Counted from the first letter of the stretch, positions 1 to 11,110 are shown. The stretch is DNA of 59,529 nt from Cytobacillus firmus NBRC 15306 (GCF_001591465.1 NZ_BCUY01000017.1:1-59529); one strand, 5' to 3'. Made by a program: numbers and translations. Notes: generated from the letters alone by a model not told the origin.

Positions 1-14
1 TTTTATATAACTGT

Positions 15-89
15 TCCGCAGTAGCTCAGTGGTAGAGCATTCGGCTGTTAACCGAACGGTCGTAGGTTCGAATCCTACCTGCGGAGCCA
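15..89 (+). tRNA. tRNA-Asn (anticodon GTT)
   Basis: Complete cloverleaf with the acceptor arm TCCGCAG paired to CTGCGGA, anticodon GTT in the middle of the anticodon loop, the TTCGAATC T-loop, and an encoded 3' CCA. It is first in a three-tRNA cluster with 5 to 6 bases between members, so the three are probably processed from one transcript. Confidence 0.97.
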
Positions 90-94
90 TATAT

Positions 95-185
95 GGGGAA
101 GTACTCAAGTGGCTGAAGAGGCGCCCCTGCTAAGGGTGTAGGTCGGGTAACCGGCGCGAGGGTTCAAATCCCTCCTTCTCCGCCA
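95..185 (+). tRNA. tRNA-Ser (anticodon GCT)
   Basis: A class II tRNA of 91 bases with a long variable arm, as expected for serine. The anticodon GCT reads AGC and AGU codons. The acceptor arm GGGGAAG pairs with CTTCTCC through one G-U pair, and the 3' CCA is encoded. Confidence 0.97.
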
Positions 186-189
186 TATT

Positions 190-261
190 GGCCCCTTGGT
201 CAAGCGGTTAAGACACCGCCCTTTCACGGCGGTAACACGGGTTCGAATCCCGTAGGGGTCA
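190..261 (+). tRNA. tRNA-Glu (anticodon TTC)
   Basis: Cloverleaf with anticodon TTC inside CCCTTTCACGG and T-loop GTTCGAATCC. The 3' CCA is not encoded here, unlike the two tRNAs before it, so it must be added after transcription. A terminator follows directly. Confidence 0.96.
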
Positions 262-265
262 TACA

Positions 266-299
266 AAAAAAGCTGTCAACAATTTGTTGGCAGCTTTTT
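266..299. terminator. terminator after the tRNA cluster
   Basis: The arms AAAGCTGTCAACAA and TTGTTGGCAGCTTT form a long hairpin with one G-U pair, flanked by A and T runs on both sides. It can end the tRNA transcript on the plus strand and the small minus-strand gene that ends at 344. Confidence 0.85.
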
Positions 300-343
300 G
301 TTGTCTTTGAGTAACTCTATTTTAGGTTCATTTCCGCTCCTGT

Positions 344-541
344 TTAATCAAATTTCTCTTCTTCCCTGCTTAATTTATTGCCGGGATTATTCAAATCAAT
401 ATCCGAAGATATTCCCGTATAGGGGCCTCTAAACATATCACCAGTGGCCATTATCTTTCCATCCGGTGCTTCAAATAGCGGAATCCTTATTTCCTTTTTG
501 GATGCCTCATTCAATAAAAACTCCTCTTCTTTATTACTCAA
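344..541 (-). CDS. small hypothetical protein, 65 aa, TTG start
   Basis: I do not recognise the family. The product is hydrophilic and acidic, with no signal peptide or membrane segment and no cysteine. A Gly/Asp/Asn-rich middle (GDMFRGPYTGISSD) lies between two charged ends. The start is TTG, supported by AAAGGAG nine bases upstream on the minus strand. The plus-strand reading frame over the same bases lacks such a site and looks like a shadow. The gene stands alone between the tRNA terminator and glgB and is transcribed away from glgB. Confidence 0.6.
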   Translation of the reverse strand: MSNKEEEFLLNEASKKEIRIPLFEAPDGKIMATGDMFRGPYTGISSDIDLNNPGNKLSREEEKFD

Positions 542-764
542 AATATTATTCTCCTTTCATTTTTTGCTTGCATATTTTGTTTTATTTTGTCTAAGTTTAC
601 CGGAGAATATATCGAAGGCTGTTAAAATGGGCATAATGCTATCGGTTATTAGCGGAATATGAACGTTGTTGTCATAAAATTAAAAAAACTTTTACGAGGA
701 CTTTTCTCAGGTTCAGCGAATATAACATAAAAGTCAAAAGAAACGAGACTGGGTGGGGAGAAGG

Positions 765-2711
765 ATGGTAGTGGATACTTTGTTTCCAACCGATTATCAG
801 CTGCATTTGTTCCATGAAGGGACATTTTATGAGAGTCACCAGTTATTTGGTGCACATGTAGTTTCAAACGGAGAAGCAGTGATTACCCGTTTTTGTGTGT
901 GGGCACCGAATGCTGAAATTATCAGACTAGTCGGTGATTTTAATGATTGGAATGGAGAAGGCTATACCTTACATAGAGTGAATAATGAAGGTGTCTGGAT
1001 TATTCAGCTGGATGGAAACATGGAAGGTGCCTTGTATAAGTATGAAATTACAACAAAGAGAGGAGATATGCTATTAAAGGCTGATCCTTATAGCTTTTTT
1101 TCAGAAGTCAGGCCGAATACAGCTTCTAAAGTATATTCGCTGGACGGCTATCAGTGGAATGACAGCAAATGGATGCAAAAAAAAGAAAAGAAGCCTATTT
1201 TTACAGAGCCTGCGGTCATTTATGAGGTACATCTTGGTTCGTGGAAGCAAAAAGAATCTGGAAGTCTGTATACCTACCGGGAGCTTGCAGATGAATTAAT
1301 ACCATATGTGGTGGAGCATGGGTTTACGCATATAGAATTGCTTCCTCTAATCGAGCATCCGCTCGACGCTTCCTGGGGTTATCAGGGAACAGGTTATTAC
1401 TCGGTTACCAGCCGTTATGGCAGTCCGCATGATTTTATGTATTTTGTTGATCAATGCCACCAGCATGATGTTGGGGTGATTCTGGACTGGGTGCCGGGGC
1501 ACTTCTGCAAAGATGCCCATGGCCTTTATCAGTTTGATGGCTCGTATTTGTATGAGTATGAAACAGAAGGCGACAGAGAGAACCGGGTCTGGGGCACCGC
1601 CAATTTTGATCTCGGCAAAAATGAAGTGCAGAGCTTTCTTATTTCCAACGCTGTTTTTTGGATGGAGAAATACCATATTGACGGCTTTCGGGTTGATGCG
1701 GTCGCTAATATAATTTATTGGCCGAACCGGGATGGAAAAACAGAAAATCCGTTTGGTACCCGTTTCCTGCAAAACCTCAATAAAGTGGTTTCACAATATG
1801 ATTCTTCCTTTCTCATGATGGCAGAGGATTCAACAGATTGGCCGCAAGTGACTGCACCAGTTCATTATGGAGGGCTGGGTTTTCATTATAAGTGGAATAT
1901 GGGCTGGATGAATGACGTTCTTACATATATGGAAACAGAGCCCGAGAGGCGATCTGGTGTGCATGGGAAAATGACATTTTCGCTTTTGTATGCTTTTACA
2001 GAGAACTTCATACTGCCTTTTTCACATGATGAAGTTGTCCACGGAAAAAAATCGCTGCTGGATAAAATGCCTGGCGATTACTGGAAAAAGTTTGCCCAAT
2101 ACAGGCTCCTCCTTGGCTATATGATTGCCCATCCCGGCAAGAAGCTTCTATTCATGGGGAGTGAGCTCGGGCAATTTTCCGAATGGAAAGACAAAGATCA
2201 GCTTGATTGGCATCTGCTGGATTACGAGATGCATAAAAAAGCAAATGATTATGTGAAAGAATTAATAAAGGTTTATAAACGTTCCAAGCCTCTTTTTGAG
2301 CTTGATCACCTTCAGGATGGCTTTGAATGGATTGATTGTCATAATTCGCATCAATCCATCTTTTCCTTTATCAGGAAAGGCTCTAAAGAGGATGATTATC
2401 TCGTAATTGTCTGCAATTTTTCACCGGCTATCTATCCTAAATACCGTATAGGCGTTCCAAATATTGGATCTTATCGGGAGATATTTAACAGTGACAGTGA
2501 TAGCTTTGGAGGATCAAATTGCATCAACAAGAGGGTCCTTAAGAGTGAGGAAAAAGAGTTTCATGGCAAGCCATTCAGTTTGGAAATGTCTATTCCGCCA
2601 TTTGGCATTTCAATATTACGCCCTGTAAAACATCGGAAGGAGAGGAAGGAAAATGGGAAAGAAAAAGTGCGTCGCAATGCTATTAGCAGGAGGGAAAGGG
2701 AGCAGGCTTAG
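765..2711 (+). CDS. glgB: 1,4-alpha-glucan branching enzyme GlgB
   Basis: Introduces alpha-1,6 branches into glycogen in the cytoplasm; first gene of glgBCDAP. The N-terminal carbohydrate-binding module 48 (about residues 30-115) is followed by a GH13 barrel. Expected catalytic residues are present: the Asp nucleophile in DGFRVDAV, the acid Glu in [10 protein letters not shown], and the Asp of [11 protein letters not shown] chose ATG 765, four bases after GGGGAG; GTG 771 is equally possible, and GTG 753 lacks a good ribosome site. The stop lies 59 bases inside glgC, so the protein has a basic C-terminal tail of about 20 residues beyond what I recall for the B. subtilis enzyme (about 627 aa). 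I assigned no promoter in 542-764; the B. subtilis operon is known to be SigE-dependent in sporulation. Confidence 0.96.
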   Translation: MVVDTLFPTDYQLHLFHEGTFYESHQLFGAHVVSNGEAVITRFCVWAPNAEIIRLVGDFNDWNGEGYTLHRVNNEGVWIIQLDGNMEGALYKYEITTKRGDMLLKADPYSFFSEVRPNTASKVYSLDGYQWNDSKWMQKKEKKPIFTEPAVIYEVHLGSWKQKESGSLYTYRELADELIPYVVEHGFTHIELLPLIEHPLDASWGYQGTGYYSVTSRYGSPHDFMYFVDQCHQHDVGVILDWVPGHFCKDAHGLYQFDGSYLYEYETEGDRENRVWGTANFDLGKNEVQSFLISNAVFWMEKYHIDGFRVDAVANIIYWPNRDGKTENPFGTRFLQNLNKVVSQYDSSFLMMAEDSTDWPQVTAPVHYGGLGFHYKWNMGWMNDVLTYMETEPERRSGVHGKMTFSLLYAFTENFILPFSHDEVVHGKKSLLDKMPGDYWKKFAQYRLLLGYMIAHPGKKLLFMGSELGQFSEWKDKDQLDWHLLDYEMHKKANDYVKELIKVYKRSKPLFELDHLQDGFEWIDCHNSHQSIFSFIRKGSKEDDYLVIVCNFSPAIYPKYRIGVPNIGSYREIFNSDSDSFGGSNCINKRVLKSEEKEFHGKPFSLEMSIPPFGISILRPVKHRKERKENGKEKVRRNAISRREREQA

Positions 2712-3798
2712 TTCTCTGACAAAAAGCCTGGCAAAACCGGCAGTTCCTTTTGGAGGAAAGTATAGAATCATTGATTTTACATTGAGCAATTGCACTAATT
2801 CCGGAATTGATACAGTCGGTGTTCTGACACAATATCAGCCGCTGGTTCTGAATTCGTATATTGGCATAGGCAGTGCATGGGATCTTGATAGAAAGAACGG
2901 CGGCGTGACAGTGCTGCCCCCTTACAGTGAATCATCGGAAGTCAAATGGTATACGGGAACAGCCAGTGCCATTTACCAGAACCTTAACTTTTTAAAGCAG
3001 TATGATCCTGAATATGTCCTGATTTTATCCGGTGATCATATTTATAAAATGAATTATGAGCTGATGCTGAATTATCATATTGAAAAAGGTGCGGAGGCCA
3101 CTATTTCTGTTATTAAAGTACCTTGGCAGGAGGCAAGCCGGTTCGGCATAATGAACACGGATGAGGAGATGCGCGTCGCAGAATTTGAGGAAAAACCGGC
3201 TTATCCAAAAAATAATCTGGCCTCCATGGGAATATATATATTTAATTGGTCTGTTTTAAAGGAATATTTGGAAATGGATGACCGCAATCCGGAATCGAGC
3301 CATGACTTCGGGAAGGATATCATTCCATTAATGCTTGACGAAAATAAAAAGCTGTTCGCATACCCGTTCAATGGCTATTGGAAGGATGTCGGTACAGTCA
3401 AGAGCCTGTGGGAGGCAAATATGGATTTATTGGATGATGAATGCGAGCTGAATCTTTTTGATCATGATTGGCGGATCTATTCGGTGAATCCGAATCATCC
3501 TCCACAGTATATTTCAACTCAAGCTGAGGTTGCAGAGTCTTTGATAAATGAAGGCTGTACAATTGAAGGGGAAGTTGAAAAGTCAGTGCTTTTTCAAGGG
3601 GTGCTGGTTGGGAAGAATACGGTGATCCGTGAATCGGTCATCATGCCTGATGCTGTAATTGGTGAAAATGTCTATATTGAAAAGGCGATAGTGCCAAGCG
3701 GACTGAACATACCTGATGGCGTTGTGATTAGTGCTTCCGAAGAAGATGATGAAATTATTCTGATAACACCGGAAATGATACAGGGAATTTGTTCTTAA
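2653..3798 (+). CDS. glgC: glucose-1-phosphate adenylyltransferase, catalytic subunit GlgC
   Basis: Makes ADP-glucose from glucose-1-phosphate and ATP, the committed step of bacterial glycogen synthesis. The 381 residues begin with the nucleotide-binding loop [10 protein letters not shown], continue with the sugar-nucleotide core (LSGDHIYKM, substrate loop EEKP), and end in a left-handed beta-helix of hexapeptide repeats (about residues 295-370). ATG 2653 follows a purine-rich site (GGAGAGGAAGG) and lies inside the end of glgB, which suggests translational coupling. GlgD, encoded next, is its probable regulatory partner. Confidence 0.97.
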   Translation: MGKKKCVAMLLAGGKGSRLSSLTKSLAKPAVPFGGKYRIIDFTLSNCTNSGIDTVGVLTQYQPLVLNSYIGIGSAWDLDRKNGGVTVLPPYSESSEVKWYTGTASAIYQNLNFLKQYDPEYVLILSGDHIYKMNYELMLNYHIEKGAEATISVIKVPWQEASRFGIMNTDEEMRVAEFEEKPAYPKNNLASMGIYIFNWSVLKEYLEMDDRNPESSHDFGKDIIPLMLDENKKLFAYPFNGYWKDVGTVKSLWEANMDLLDDECELNLFDHDWRIYSVNPNHPPQYISTQAEVAESLINEGCTIEGEVEKSVLFQGVLVGKNTVIRESVIMPDAVIGENVYIEKAIVPSGLNIPDGVVISASEEDDEIILITPEMIQGICS

Positions 3799-3852
3799 TT
3801 CACAGCCTGGATGCCAAAACGGCCCCTGGCCAATAAAACGGGAGGGAATGTC

Positions 3853-4881
3853 ATGAAGAAGAGAATGCTTGGTGTGATAGACGCAACAACCTACCATGAA
3901 GATTTAGAGGAATTGACAGTACACAGGTCGCTCGCAGCTGTTCCGTTTGCAGGCCGCTATAGGCTGATCGATTTTGTTCTCTCCAATATGGTCAACTCGG
4001 ATATTGAGAGTGTTGCCATATTTCCGAAGTATCAGTATCGCTCTTTAATGGATCATCTTGGTTCAGGGAAAAACTGGGACCTAAACAGAAAAAGGGATGG
4101 GCTATTCTTTTTCCCGTCACCTTTGCTGGATAGTCCAAGTATAGGGATCGGATCTTTCAATCACTTTGCTGCCAATTTGGATTATTTTTATCGAAGCAAA
4201 CAGGAGTATGCATTAATCTCAAACTGTTTTACCGTTTTTAATATGGATTTCAGGCCTGTTCTGGATAGACATATTATGACGGGGTGTGATATTACAGTTG
4301 TTCGCCAGGATGGACGCTCCCTTGAAATGTACCTTGTTAAAACTTCGCTGCTTATTAGTTTAATAGAAAATAGAAACGAAACAGGATACACGTGCATGAG
4401 TGATGTTGTTACAGATATTCACCATTCGTATACAATATGCAATTATGAATATACCGGTTTGGCTGTCATGATTGATTCCATTGAAAATTACTTTGCGGCC
4501 AGCATGGGGCTATTGGAACCGGAGGCATGGAAAAATATTTTTCTGCGCAGCCAGCCGATTTTTACAAAAGTAAAAGATGAACCGCCAACCCGATATGTGA
4601 AAGGTGCGAGCGCAAAGAATTCGATGATTGCAAATGGATGCATGATTGAAGGAACAGTCGAGAACAGCATTATCTCCCGCGGAGTCAAAATTGGCAAGGG
4701 CTCAGTCGTGAAAAATTGTATAATCATGCAAAAAACTCACATTGGCGAAAACTGTGTTTTAGACTCAGTTATTTTAGATAAAGATGTTAAAGTAGAATCC
4801 GGTGCCAGAATTGAGGGAAGACATGAAATGCCTCTGGTAATTCGCAAGGGTACCGTACAAGGAGCGCTGATGAACTCGTGA
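3853..4881 (+). CDS. glgD: glycogen biosynthesis protein GlgD (ADP-glucose pyrophosphorylase regulatory subunit)
   Basis: Paralogue of GlgC that forms the heteromeric ADP-glucose pyrophosphorylase of Bacillaceae. It keeps the overall fold ([14 protein letters not shown], hexapeptide repeats near residues 265-335) but lacks the GGxGxR nucleotide loop at its N-terminus, where it reads [10 protein letters not shown]. This fits a regulatory, non-catalytic subunit. ATG 3853 is chosen because GGGAGG lies seven bases upstream; an in-frame ATG at 3841-3811 has no such site. The 342-residue length matches the B. subtilis protein. It overlaps glgA by four bases (GTGA). Confidence 0.95.
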   Translation: MKKRMLGVIDATTYHEDLEELTVHRSLAAVPFAGRYRLIDFVLSNMVNSDIESVAIFPKYQYRSLMDHLGSGKNWDLNRKRDGLFFFPSPLLDSPSIGIGSFNHFAANLDYFYRSKQEYALISNCFTVFNMDFRPVLDRHIMTGCDITVVRQDGRSLEMYLVKTSLLISLIENRNETGYTCMSDVVTDIHHSYTICNYEYTGLAVMIDSIENYFAASMGLLEPEAWKNIFLRSQPIFTKVKDEPPTRYVKGASAKNSMIANGCMIEGTVENSIISRGVKIGKGSVVKNCIIMQKTHIGENCVLDSVILDKDVKVESGARIEGRHEMPLVIRKGTVQGALMNS

Positions 4882-6329
4882 AAGTATTGTTTGCTGTTTC
4901 TGAATGTGTTCCATTCGTCAAATCCGGAGGTCTTGCCGACGTAGCCGGTTCACTCCCGAAAGAGCTTGCCAAACAGGGGACTGACGTACGGGTGATTCTT
5001 CCGAAATATGGTTCCATATCAGATGACTTAAAAAAGAAAATGTTTAAAAAGTGCGAGTTTACAGTTCAGGTTGGCTGGAGAAACCAGTATTGCGGAATTG
5101 AAGAACTTGAGCACCAGGGAATCTTATTCTATTTTGTTGATAATGAATATTACTTTAACCGTGAAAAATTATACGGCTATTTTGATGATGGAGAGAGGTT
5201 TGCCTATTTTAACAGAGCCGTGCTGGATGCTCTTCAGCATATTGATTACTGTCCAGATGTTATTCACAGCCATGATTGGCATACCGGGATGATTCCTTTT
5301 CTGCTCAGAGTTGAGTATCGTGCGAAAAAGGGGTATGAATTCATTCGGACAGTCTTCACCATTCATAATCTTCAGTTTCAGGGGATTATGCCAGGGGCTG
5401 CCTTAGGGGATCTATTAGGGCTTGACTATAGCCATTTTCATCCGGATAAGCTTGAATTCTTCGGAAATATTAATTTCATGAAGGGCGGACTTGTCGCTGC
5501 TGATAAAATTACAACAGTCAGCCCTACATATAAAGATGAAATTCAAACAGAGTATTTCGGTGAGAAGCTGCATGATTTGCTGAAACGCAGGGCTTGTGAC
5601 CTGGAAGGAATCTTAAATGGGATTGATGATGAATTTTATAATCCTGAGAGGGATCCATATATAATAGAAAAGTATTCCGCTGAAAAGCTGCAGATTAAAA
5701 AAGAGAATAAAGTTCATCTTCAGAAAAAATTCGGCTTGCCGGTGAAGGAAAGAGTTCCTTTGATAGCCATGGTTACGAGACTGACAAAACAAAAGGGTCT
5801 GGACCTTGTAAAATGTGTGTTCCATGAGCTTATGCAGGGTGATGTTCAAGTCCTAATTCTGGGGACTGGAGATCCTGAGTTTGAGCAATTTTTCAGGGAG
5901 ATGGAAGCGGGCTGCCCCGATAAGTGCAAAGCATATATTGGGTTTGATGAAGGGCTTGCACATGAGTTCTATGCAGGGTCCGATTTATTCTTAATGCCTT
6001 CACAATTTGAGCCCTGCGGGTTAGGGCAGATGATTGCAATGAGATATGGATCCATTCCTATCGTCAGAGAAACAGGCGGTTTAAATGATACTGTTCATTC
6101 TTACAATGAATACACAGGAGAAGGCAACGGTTTTTCCTTCAGCCATTTTAATGCCCATGACATGCTTTACACCATTCGAAGAGCAATAAGCTTTTACAGT
6201 GACAGCAAAATATGGGAGCAAATTATGAAGAATGCAATGGGAATGGATAACAGCTGGGCCCAATCTGCTTTCAAATACAATCAGCTATATGCAGGCCTTG
6301 TTTCAAGGAGTGAAAGCCATGTTTTCTGA
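4878..6329 (+). CDS. glgA: glycogen synthase (ADP-glucose) GlgA
   Basis: GT5 glycosyltransferase that extends alpha-1,4-glucan chains from ADP-glucose. The N-terminal [13 protein letters not shown] motif (about residues 15-27) is the ADP-glucose contact. The C-terminal Rossmann domain carries the conserved [12 protein letters not shown] stretch with its catalytic-site Glu. The start is GTG 4878, four bases overlapping the glgD stop. The 483 aa length is normal. It overlaps the start of glgP by 11 bases, so the last three genes of the operon are translationally linked. Confidence 0.97.
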   Translation: MKVLFAVSECVPFVKSGGLADVAGSLPKELAKQGTDVRVILPKYGSISDDLKKKMFKKCEFTVQVGWRNQYCGIEELEHQGILFYFVDNEYYFNREKLYGYFDDGERFAYFNRAVLDALQHIDYCPDVIHSHDWHTGMIPFLLRVEYRAKKGYEFIRTVFTIHNLQFQGIMPGAALGDLLGLDYSHFHPDKLEFFGNINFMKGGLVAADKITTVSPTYKDEIQTEYFGEKLHDLLKRRACDLEGILNGIDDEFYNPERDPYIIEKYSAEKLQIKKENKVHLQKKFGLPVKERVPLIAMVTRLTKQKGLDLVKCVFHELMQGDVQVLILGTGDPEFEQFFREMEAGCPDKCKAYIGFDEGLAHEFYAGSDLFLMPSQFEPCGLGQMIAMRYGSIPIVRETGGLNDTVHSYNEYTGEGNGFSFSHFNAHDMLYTIRRAISFYSDSKIWEQIMKNAMGMDNSWAQSAFKYNQLYAGLVSRSESHVF

Positions 6330-8733
6330 CCGCGATGAGTTCAAAGAGGAATTCCTGAAGAAACTGGAGATGACATGCGGTAAAAGCTTTGGTGAAAGCA
6401 CAGAAAGAGATCATTACTTCACGCTTGGAAATATGATCAGAGAACATGTGAGCACAGAGTGGATTAATACTAATGAACGCTACCGCATCGACCGTGAAAA
6501 GCAGGTTTATTACTTATCCATCGAGTTTTTATTGGGGCGCCTGCTTCATCATAATCTGATAAACCTGGGAATTGAGCAGGTTGTAAAAGATGGCCTGGCA
6601 GATCTGGGGATAGACTTGAACGGCCTTGAAGAAATCGAAGCAGATGCAGGGCTTGGGAACGGGGGACTGGGACGTCTGGCGGCTTGCTTTATGGACTCGC
6701 TGGCATCCTTAAACCTTCCCGGCCATGGCTGTGGAATTCGCTATAAGCATGGCCTTTTTGAGCAGAAAATTGTGGATGGCTATCAGGTGGAGCTTCCGGA
6801 GCAGTGGCTGCGGAACGGCCATGTATGGGAAGTCAGAAAAGCAGACCTGGCAATCGAAGTTCCTTTTTGGGGCAAAGTCGAAACGGCAGAGGAGAACGGC
6901 AGGCTAGTGTTCCGCCATGTGAATGCTGAGACAATTTCGGCTGTTCCCTACGATATGCCTGTCGCTGGCTATCAAACAGATACGATTAACACTCTAAGGC
7001 TTTGGAATGCTGAGCCGTCTCCTTATCCTGTAAATCATGATATTTTAAAATATAAGCGGGAGACCGAATCTGTTTCCGAGTTTCTATATCCTGATGACAC
7101 CCATGATGAGGGGAAGATTCTGAGGCTGAAGCAGCAATACTTTCTTGTTTCGGCCAGTATTCGTTCCATTGTGCGTTCCTATCGAAAGCAGCATACTAGT
7201 TTAAGAGATTTCCATGAATATGTGAGCATTCATATTAATGATACACATCCGGTTCTTGCTATTCCTGAACTAATGAGGATCCTGCTGGATGAAGAGGGAA
7301 TGGGCTGGGAGGAAGCCTGGGGTATTACCGTCCGGACGATTGCCTATACGAATCATACAACTCTTTCAGAGGCTTTGGAGAAATGGCCTGTCCGCATTTT
7401 CCAGCCTTTGCTTCCGCGGATTTATATGATTGTGAATGAAATCAATGAGCGATTTTGCCGCGAGCTTTGGGACAGATACCCGGGTGACTGGAAGCGGATT
7501 GAGGATATGGCGATCATCGCGCACGACCAGGTAAAGATGGCACATCTTGCCCTTGTCGGCAGCTCCAGCGTAAATGGTGTTGCCGCCCTTCATACAGAAA
7601 TCTTAAAGAAGCGGGAAATGAATCAGTTTTATGAAATTTTTCCTGAGAAATTTAATAATAAAACCAATGGGATTACACACAGAAGATGGCTGCTGAAAGC
7701 CAATCCGCTTTTATCTGGTCTTATAAATGAGAGCATTGGGGCAGGCTGGATTCGGGAACCGGAAAAGCTCCGCGAGCTCGCAGATTATAAGAATGATAGA
7801 GTTTTCCTTGGACAGCTGCATCAGATCAAGCAATTGAACAAGGAAAGATTGGCAAAGCGCATTCAGGATCAGCAGGGCATTATGGTTGATACGTCTTCCA
7901 TTTTTGACATTCAGGTTAAGCGTCTGCATGCTTATAAGCGCCAGCTGTTAAATATACTTCATGTTATGCATTTATATAACAGGCTGAAGGAAGATTCCAA
8001 GTTCCGCATGCACCCTCGGACTTTTATATTCGGGGCAAAAGCTTCCCCTGGCTATTACTACGCAAAGAAAATCATCAAATTAATTAATACGGTTGCTGAA
8101 AAGGTAAACAACGATCCGCAGACAAGCGATATTCTAAAGGTTATCTTCCTGGAAAATTACCGGGTTTCGCTGGCGGAGGAAATTTTTCCGGCAGCGGATA
8201 TCAGTGAGCAAATTTCAACGGCAAGCAAGGAAGCTTCCGGCACAGGCAATATGAAATTCATGATGAATGGCGCTTTGACAGTGGGCACACTGGATGGAGC
8301 CAATATTGAGATAAAAGAAAAAGCAGGAGATGACAATATCTTCATCTTTGGATTAACAGCAGATGAGGTGCTCAGCTATTACCAAAATGGCGGTTATAAT
8401 TCCAGGGAGTATTACCATCATGATAAGCGAATCCGCCAGGTGACCGACCAGCTTGTGAATGGATTTTTCCCGGATGCTGATGATGAGTTCGAGCCCATTT
8501 TTGACTCACTGCTGATGGAAAATGACCAATACTTTGTATTGCGGGATTTCGCTTCCTATGTCAATATCCAGAAAGAAGCTGGAAAGGCTTATGAGGATCG
8601 GGAACATTGGCTGAAGATGAGCTTAATGAACATTGCAGGTTCAGGCTATTTTTCAAGCGACCGCACAATCAGCGAATATGCGCGCGAAATATGGAAAATC
8701 AAACCCGCTGGTGTTGAGATGATGAATAAGTAG
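6319..8733 (+). CDS. glgP: glycogen phosphorylase GlgP
   Basis: GT35 phosphorylase that releases glucose-1-phosphate from glycogen using phosphate and pyridoxal phosphate. The PLP lysine sits in the family signature [17 protein letters not shown] (about residue 645). Also present are the [16 protein letters not shown] glucan and phosphate loop and [11 protein letters not shown] 6319 follows AAGGAG by eight bases and gives 804 aa, the usual size; an open frame upstream inside glgA is not used. It is last in the operon and is followed by a terminator, so synthesis and breakdown enzymes share one transcript. Confidence 0.97.
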   Translation: MFSDRDEFKEEFLKKLEMTCGKSFGESTERDHYFTLGNMIREHVSTEWINTNERYRIDREKQVYYLSIEFLLGRLLHHNLINLGIEQVVKDGLADLGIDLNGLEEIEADAGLGNGGLGRLAACFMDSLASLNLPGHGCGIRYKHGLFEQKIVDGYQVELPEQWLRNGHVWEVRKADLAIEVPFWGKVETAEENGRLVFRHVNAETISAVPYDMPVAGYQTDTINTLRLWNAEPSPYPVNHDILKYKRETESVSEFLYPDDTHDEGKILRLKQQYFLVSASIRSIVRSYRKQHTSLRDFHEYVSIHINDTHPVLAIPELMRILLDEEGMGWEEAWGITVRTIAYTNHTTLSEALEKWPVRIFQPLLPRIYMIVNEINERFCRELWDRYPGDWKRIEDMAIIAHDQVKMAHLALVGSSSVNGVAALHTEILKKREMNQFYEIFPEKFNNKTNGITHRRWLLKANPLLSGLINESIGAGWIREPEKLRELADYKNDRVFLGQLHQIKQLNKERLAKRIQDQQGIMVDTSSIFDIQVKRLHAYKRQLLNILHVMHLYNRLKEDSKFRMHPRTFIFGAKASPGYYYAKKIIKLINTVAEKVNNDPQTSDILKVIFLENYRVSLAEEIFPAADISEQISTASKEASGTGNMKFMMNGALTVGTLDGANIEIKEKAGDDNIFIFGLTADEVLSYYQNGGYNSREYYHHDKRIRQVTDQLVNGFFPDADDEFEPIFDSLLMENDQYFVLRDFASYVNIQKEAGKAYEDREHWLKMSLMNIAGSGYFSSDRTISEYAREIWKIKPAGVEMMNK

Positions 8734-8740
8734 TAAGAAG

Positions 8741-8773
8741 AACAGCCCTTCTGGTGAGAAGAGGCTGTTTTTG
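8741..8773. terminator. terminator between glgP and the convergent amidinohydrolase gene
   Basis: AACAGCC pairs with GGCTGTT, extended inside by CTTCT with AGAAG, followed by a T run. It closes the glycogen operon and may also serve the minus-strand gene that ends at 8789. Confidence 0.85.
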
Positions 8774-8788
8774 TGTTGAACAGAGGAC

Positions 8789-9637
8789 CTACCCTTTACT
8801 CCGCCTAACAGGCATGGTACAGCATCGGAAGGCTCCTCCTGATTTGATGATTTCCGTGATATCCACCTCGATAACCTCATAGCCTCTAGCTCTCAGCTCT
8901 TTATTGACATTCTTATTAATGGGAAGGCTGAAGATCTTTTTATTGCCAATTGAGAGGACGTTCGTTCCGAGTGTGAATTGCTCCTCTTCCGACACTTTTA
9001 TTAAATCATAGCGTGATTCCAGCATTTTTACTTTTTCCCCGTGAATCTCTCCTGGAAAAATAAGAGCTTCGTCTTGTGAAATGATATTAAATACACAATC
9101 AAGGTGAAGATATGTATCAGTGAAGGGGACGGATACGACTTCATAATCAGGCAAAAGGCTGCGAAGATGGTCAATGGCTTCCTCGTGGGTCCGGCTGCTG
9201 ACTCCGGCGTATATAGTCTGGCCATCGATGAGAACATCTCCTCCCTCTATACGATCGCCCGTAAGATTGTAAAAAGGAACCTGGTTTACTTCCAGCCATT
9301 GTTTCAGAACATTTTCTTCTCCCTGCCGTATATCAGCTGCCATTTCAGCAACAAACACCTTTTCTCCAAGGGTGAATCCGATGTCACGGGTAAACACCTG
9401 CTCAGGGTATACTTCCAGCGGGGGCAGCAAAACGACTTCGACTCCCTGATCCTTTAATGCGCTGACAAAATGCCTGTGCTGTTTCATCGCCACGTCGATA
9501 TTAATTCCCTCTTTTTCATAATGCTTCTGCGTTTCATTAATGGTATCTACTATCGTCATGTACTTCGGTTTACATAACACCACTTGTTCAAGTTTGTCGT
9601 ATTCTGAAAAGCATGCTGCATTCATTTGTGCGGACAT
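8789..9637 (-). CDS. DDAH/arginine-deiminase-type amidinohydrolase (YkgA-like)
   Basis: Member of the guanidino-modifying enzyme superfamily and close in feel to B. subtilis YkgA and N,N-dimethylarginine dimethylaminohydrolases. Such enzymes hydrolyse the guanidinium group of arginine derivatives through a Cys-His-Glu/Asp centre. Visible residues are TRD at 83-85, Glu131 in EGGDV, His178 in YLHLDC, and Cys272 or Cys273 in GGAFRCCTMP. Cys272 aligns with the nucleophile position of the GGxRC motif. The start ATG has GGGAGG six bases upstream, and the 282 aa length is normal. It is a single gene. The true substrate cannot be read from sequence; family membership is secure. Confidence 0.85.
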   Translation of the reverse strand: MSAQMNAACFSEYDKLEQVVLCKPKYMTIVDTINETQKHYEKEGINIDVAMKQHRHFVSALKDQGVEVVLLPPLEVYPEQVFTRDIGFTLGEKVFVAEMAADIRQGEENVLKQWLEVNQVPFYNLTGDRIEGGDVLIDGQTIYAGVSSRTHEEAIDHLRSLLPDYEVVSVPFTDTYLHLDCVFNIISQDEALIFPGEIHGEKVKMLESRYDLIKVSEEEQFTLGTNVLSIGNKKIFSLPINKNVNKELRARGYEVIEVDITEIIKSGGAFRCCTMPVRRSKG

Positions 9638-9791
9638 AATGAGCCTCCCAGCAATTTATTCTAAAAATAATATTGCCTATGTGGAGCAGTTTTACTCGGT
9701 AAATTAAAATTATTAGAAAAAATTTCCACTACAAAAAAGGTTTAAAAACCCTGATAATGAAATCATTAGATATAAAGGGGGTAGCTGTTAA

Positions 9792-10004
9792 GTGTACCAA
9801 ATCGAGAGAGGATCAATGGAAGAAGTTTTGCTGCATCTTCAAAATATTGGACTGCAACTAAATGAATTCGAGAAAACAAGTGATTCTATTCCGGTGAAAA
9901 ATTATAAAGAATTGCTGGAATTCAGCATCTCCATTGCCCGCCGCACAAACGATGTTTCCGATACGATTGATGAGATTATCCAGGATATCGAATCCAAACT
10001 ATAA
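9792..10004 (+). CDS. small hypothetical protein, 70 aa
   Basis: Unrecognised, mostly helical, acidic protein with no membrane segment. The frame begins at GTG 9792, ten bases after a GGGGG run. An alternative start at ATG 9816 has AGAGG four bases upstream and would give 62 aa. A perfect 26-base palindrome serves as terminator just downstream. It is divergent from the amidinohydrolase gene and convergent with yteA, so it is probably monocistronic. Confidence 0.55.
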   Translation: MYQIERGSMEEVLLHLQNIGLQLNEFEKTSDSIPVKNYKELLEFSISIARRTNDVSDTIDEIIQDIESKL

Positions 10005-10036
10005 ATAAGGATATCTTACTTTGCCATTTGACATAA

Positions 10037-10064
10037 AAAAGCGATGCAGCTGCATCGCTTTTAC
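10037..10064. terminator. perfect palindrome, bidirectional terminator
   Basis: The 26 bases 10037-10062 equal their own reverse complement and have A and T ends (arm AAAAGCGATGCAG). They lie between two convergent genes. A near copy of the TGCATCGCTTTT arm occurs in the hairpin at 20296-20324. Confidence 0.85.
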
Positions 10065-10065
10065 T

Positions 10066-10821
10066 TTAATCCTTATCTTCATCCACATAGCCGTCAGTCT
10101 CATGATACGGCACATCCCCGAAAGGTGCTTCGATATCATTTTCATCCAGCATGGCTTCATACTCTTCCTGTTTCTTGGAAGGATAGATTTTTCTCTCCTT
10201 GCCTTCAAGGTCATTTCCGACAAATGTCTCATAATCTTCTGTAAACCCTTCGTCATCATGGCCTTCATTATAAAGTGAGTTATAATCTTCATAGTCGCCC
10301 CTTAAATCAGAGGGTGTCTCAGAAGTGCCATAACGGGCAACTTCCTGAAAGCTGTCTTCATTATCTACTACTTCCCTGAATTGATGATGCTGAAAGGTAT
10401 TTCCATGAGCAGGTTCAAGCACATCTTCCTCAACAGGACGGTCTCCCGGCACATTTTGTTCAGGACTATGCTCTTTACAGTAAAGGGTTGCCGGGATCAC
10501 TTCCAGCCGCTCGTATGGAATATCAGAACCGCACTGTTTACATTTGCCGTATGAACCGTCTTCAATTGCCTGCAGTGCTGCATTCACTTTATTGAGTTCA
10601 GAGTCATGGTGCTCTTCTAATGCAAAATCCTTTTCGCGTTCATAAAGTTCAGAACCCATATCTGCTGGATGGTTATCATACAGAGATAGCTCTCCTACTG
10701 CATCTCTGGCACTTGCACCTTCCAGACTGCCTTCTTTATTTCCCTGCAGCTGGGATTCCAGTGATTCCTTCTCATCATTCAATTCCTTTTTTAAAGTGCT
10801 GATCTGTTCATTGGTCAACAT
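10066..10821 (-). CDS. yteA: DksA/TraR-type zinc-finger protein YteA
   Basis: YteA-family protein of Bacillaceae. An N-terminal coiled-coil-like helix with LTNEQISTLKKEL precedes a zinc-finger block near residues 95-120 reading CKQCG, then CKEH: three cysteines and a final histidine rather than four cysteines. The C-terminal half is long, acidic and low in complexity (many Glu, Asp and Tyr), unlike DksA. The DxxDxA-type coiled-coil tip of DksA is not obvious, so action at the RNA polymerase secondary channel is not assured. The start ATG follows AGGATGTG. It lies beside menA in the same orientation, as I recall for B. subtilis. Confidence 0.85.
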   Translation of the reverse strand: MLTNEQISTLKKELNDEKESLESQLQGNKEGSLEGASARDAVGELSLYDNHPADMGSELYEREKDFALEEHHDSELNKVNAALQAIEDGSYGKCKQCGSDIPYERLEVIPATLYCKEHSPEQNVPGDRPVEEDVLEPAHGNTFQHHQFREVVDNEDSFQEVARYGTSETPSDLRGDYEDYNSLYNEGHDDEGFTEDYETFVGNDLEGKERKIYPSKKQEEYEAMLDENDIEAPFGDVPYHETDGYVDEDKD

Positions 10822-11076
10822 ATTATGTCACATCCTTGGTTTTGCTGATTTTTATAAAAGCCTGCTGATCTGATAGTCAAGCCTATAATAAAGCGAGCTC
10901 TGACAGTTTTGCTCCGCCGGATATCAAATCGTAATCCATATGGGTTTAGTATGGACGTAGTTTGTAAAATCATAACGGAAGAATTAATTTTACGGCCTGC
11001 CTCTTCCTTACGTAAAAAATACCCGTTAAAAGTGGGATGAAACTAGAATTACGATTTCTGCTGTTTTTTTCCAAAC

Positions 11077-11110
11077 AATAAACCCCTGCCATAAAAGCAG
11101 AGGTTTATTA
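11077..11110 (-). terminator. terminator of menA
   Basis: AATAAACC with CTGC pairs to GCAG with GGTTTATT across an ATAAAA loop, with one internal mismatch. On the minus strand it follows the menA stop directly. The uridine tract after it is imperfect. Confidence 0.6.

Noticed and set aside
542-764. SigE promoter of glgB
   Set aside because: Possible -10-like CATAAAAT at about 672, but the spacing to a -35-like element is too short to call.
1347-1772. Minus-strand 141-codon open frame inside glgB
   Set aside because: No ribosome site, no family resemblance, and it lies wholly inside a well-supported gene.
10925-11058. Zur-like half sites AAATCGTAAT and ATTACGATTT around 10925 and 11049
   Set aside because: Each is only a half site and they are about 120 bases apart; no complete palindrome, so not called.
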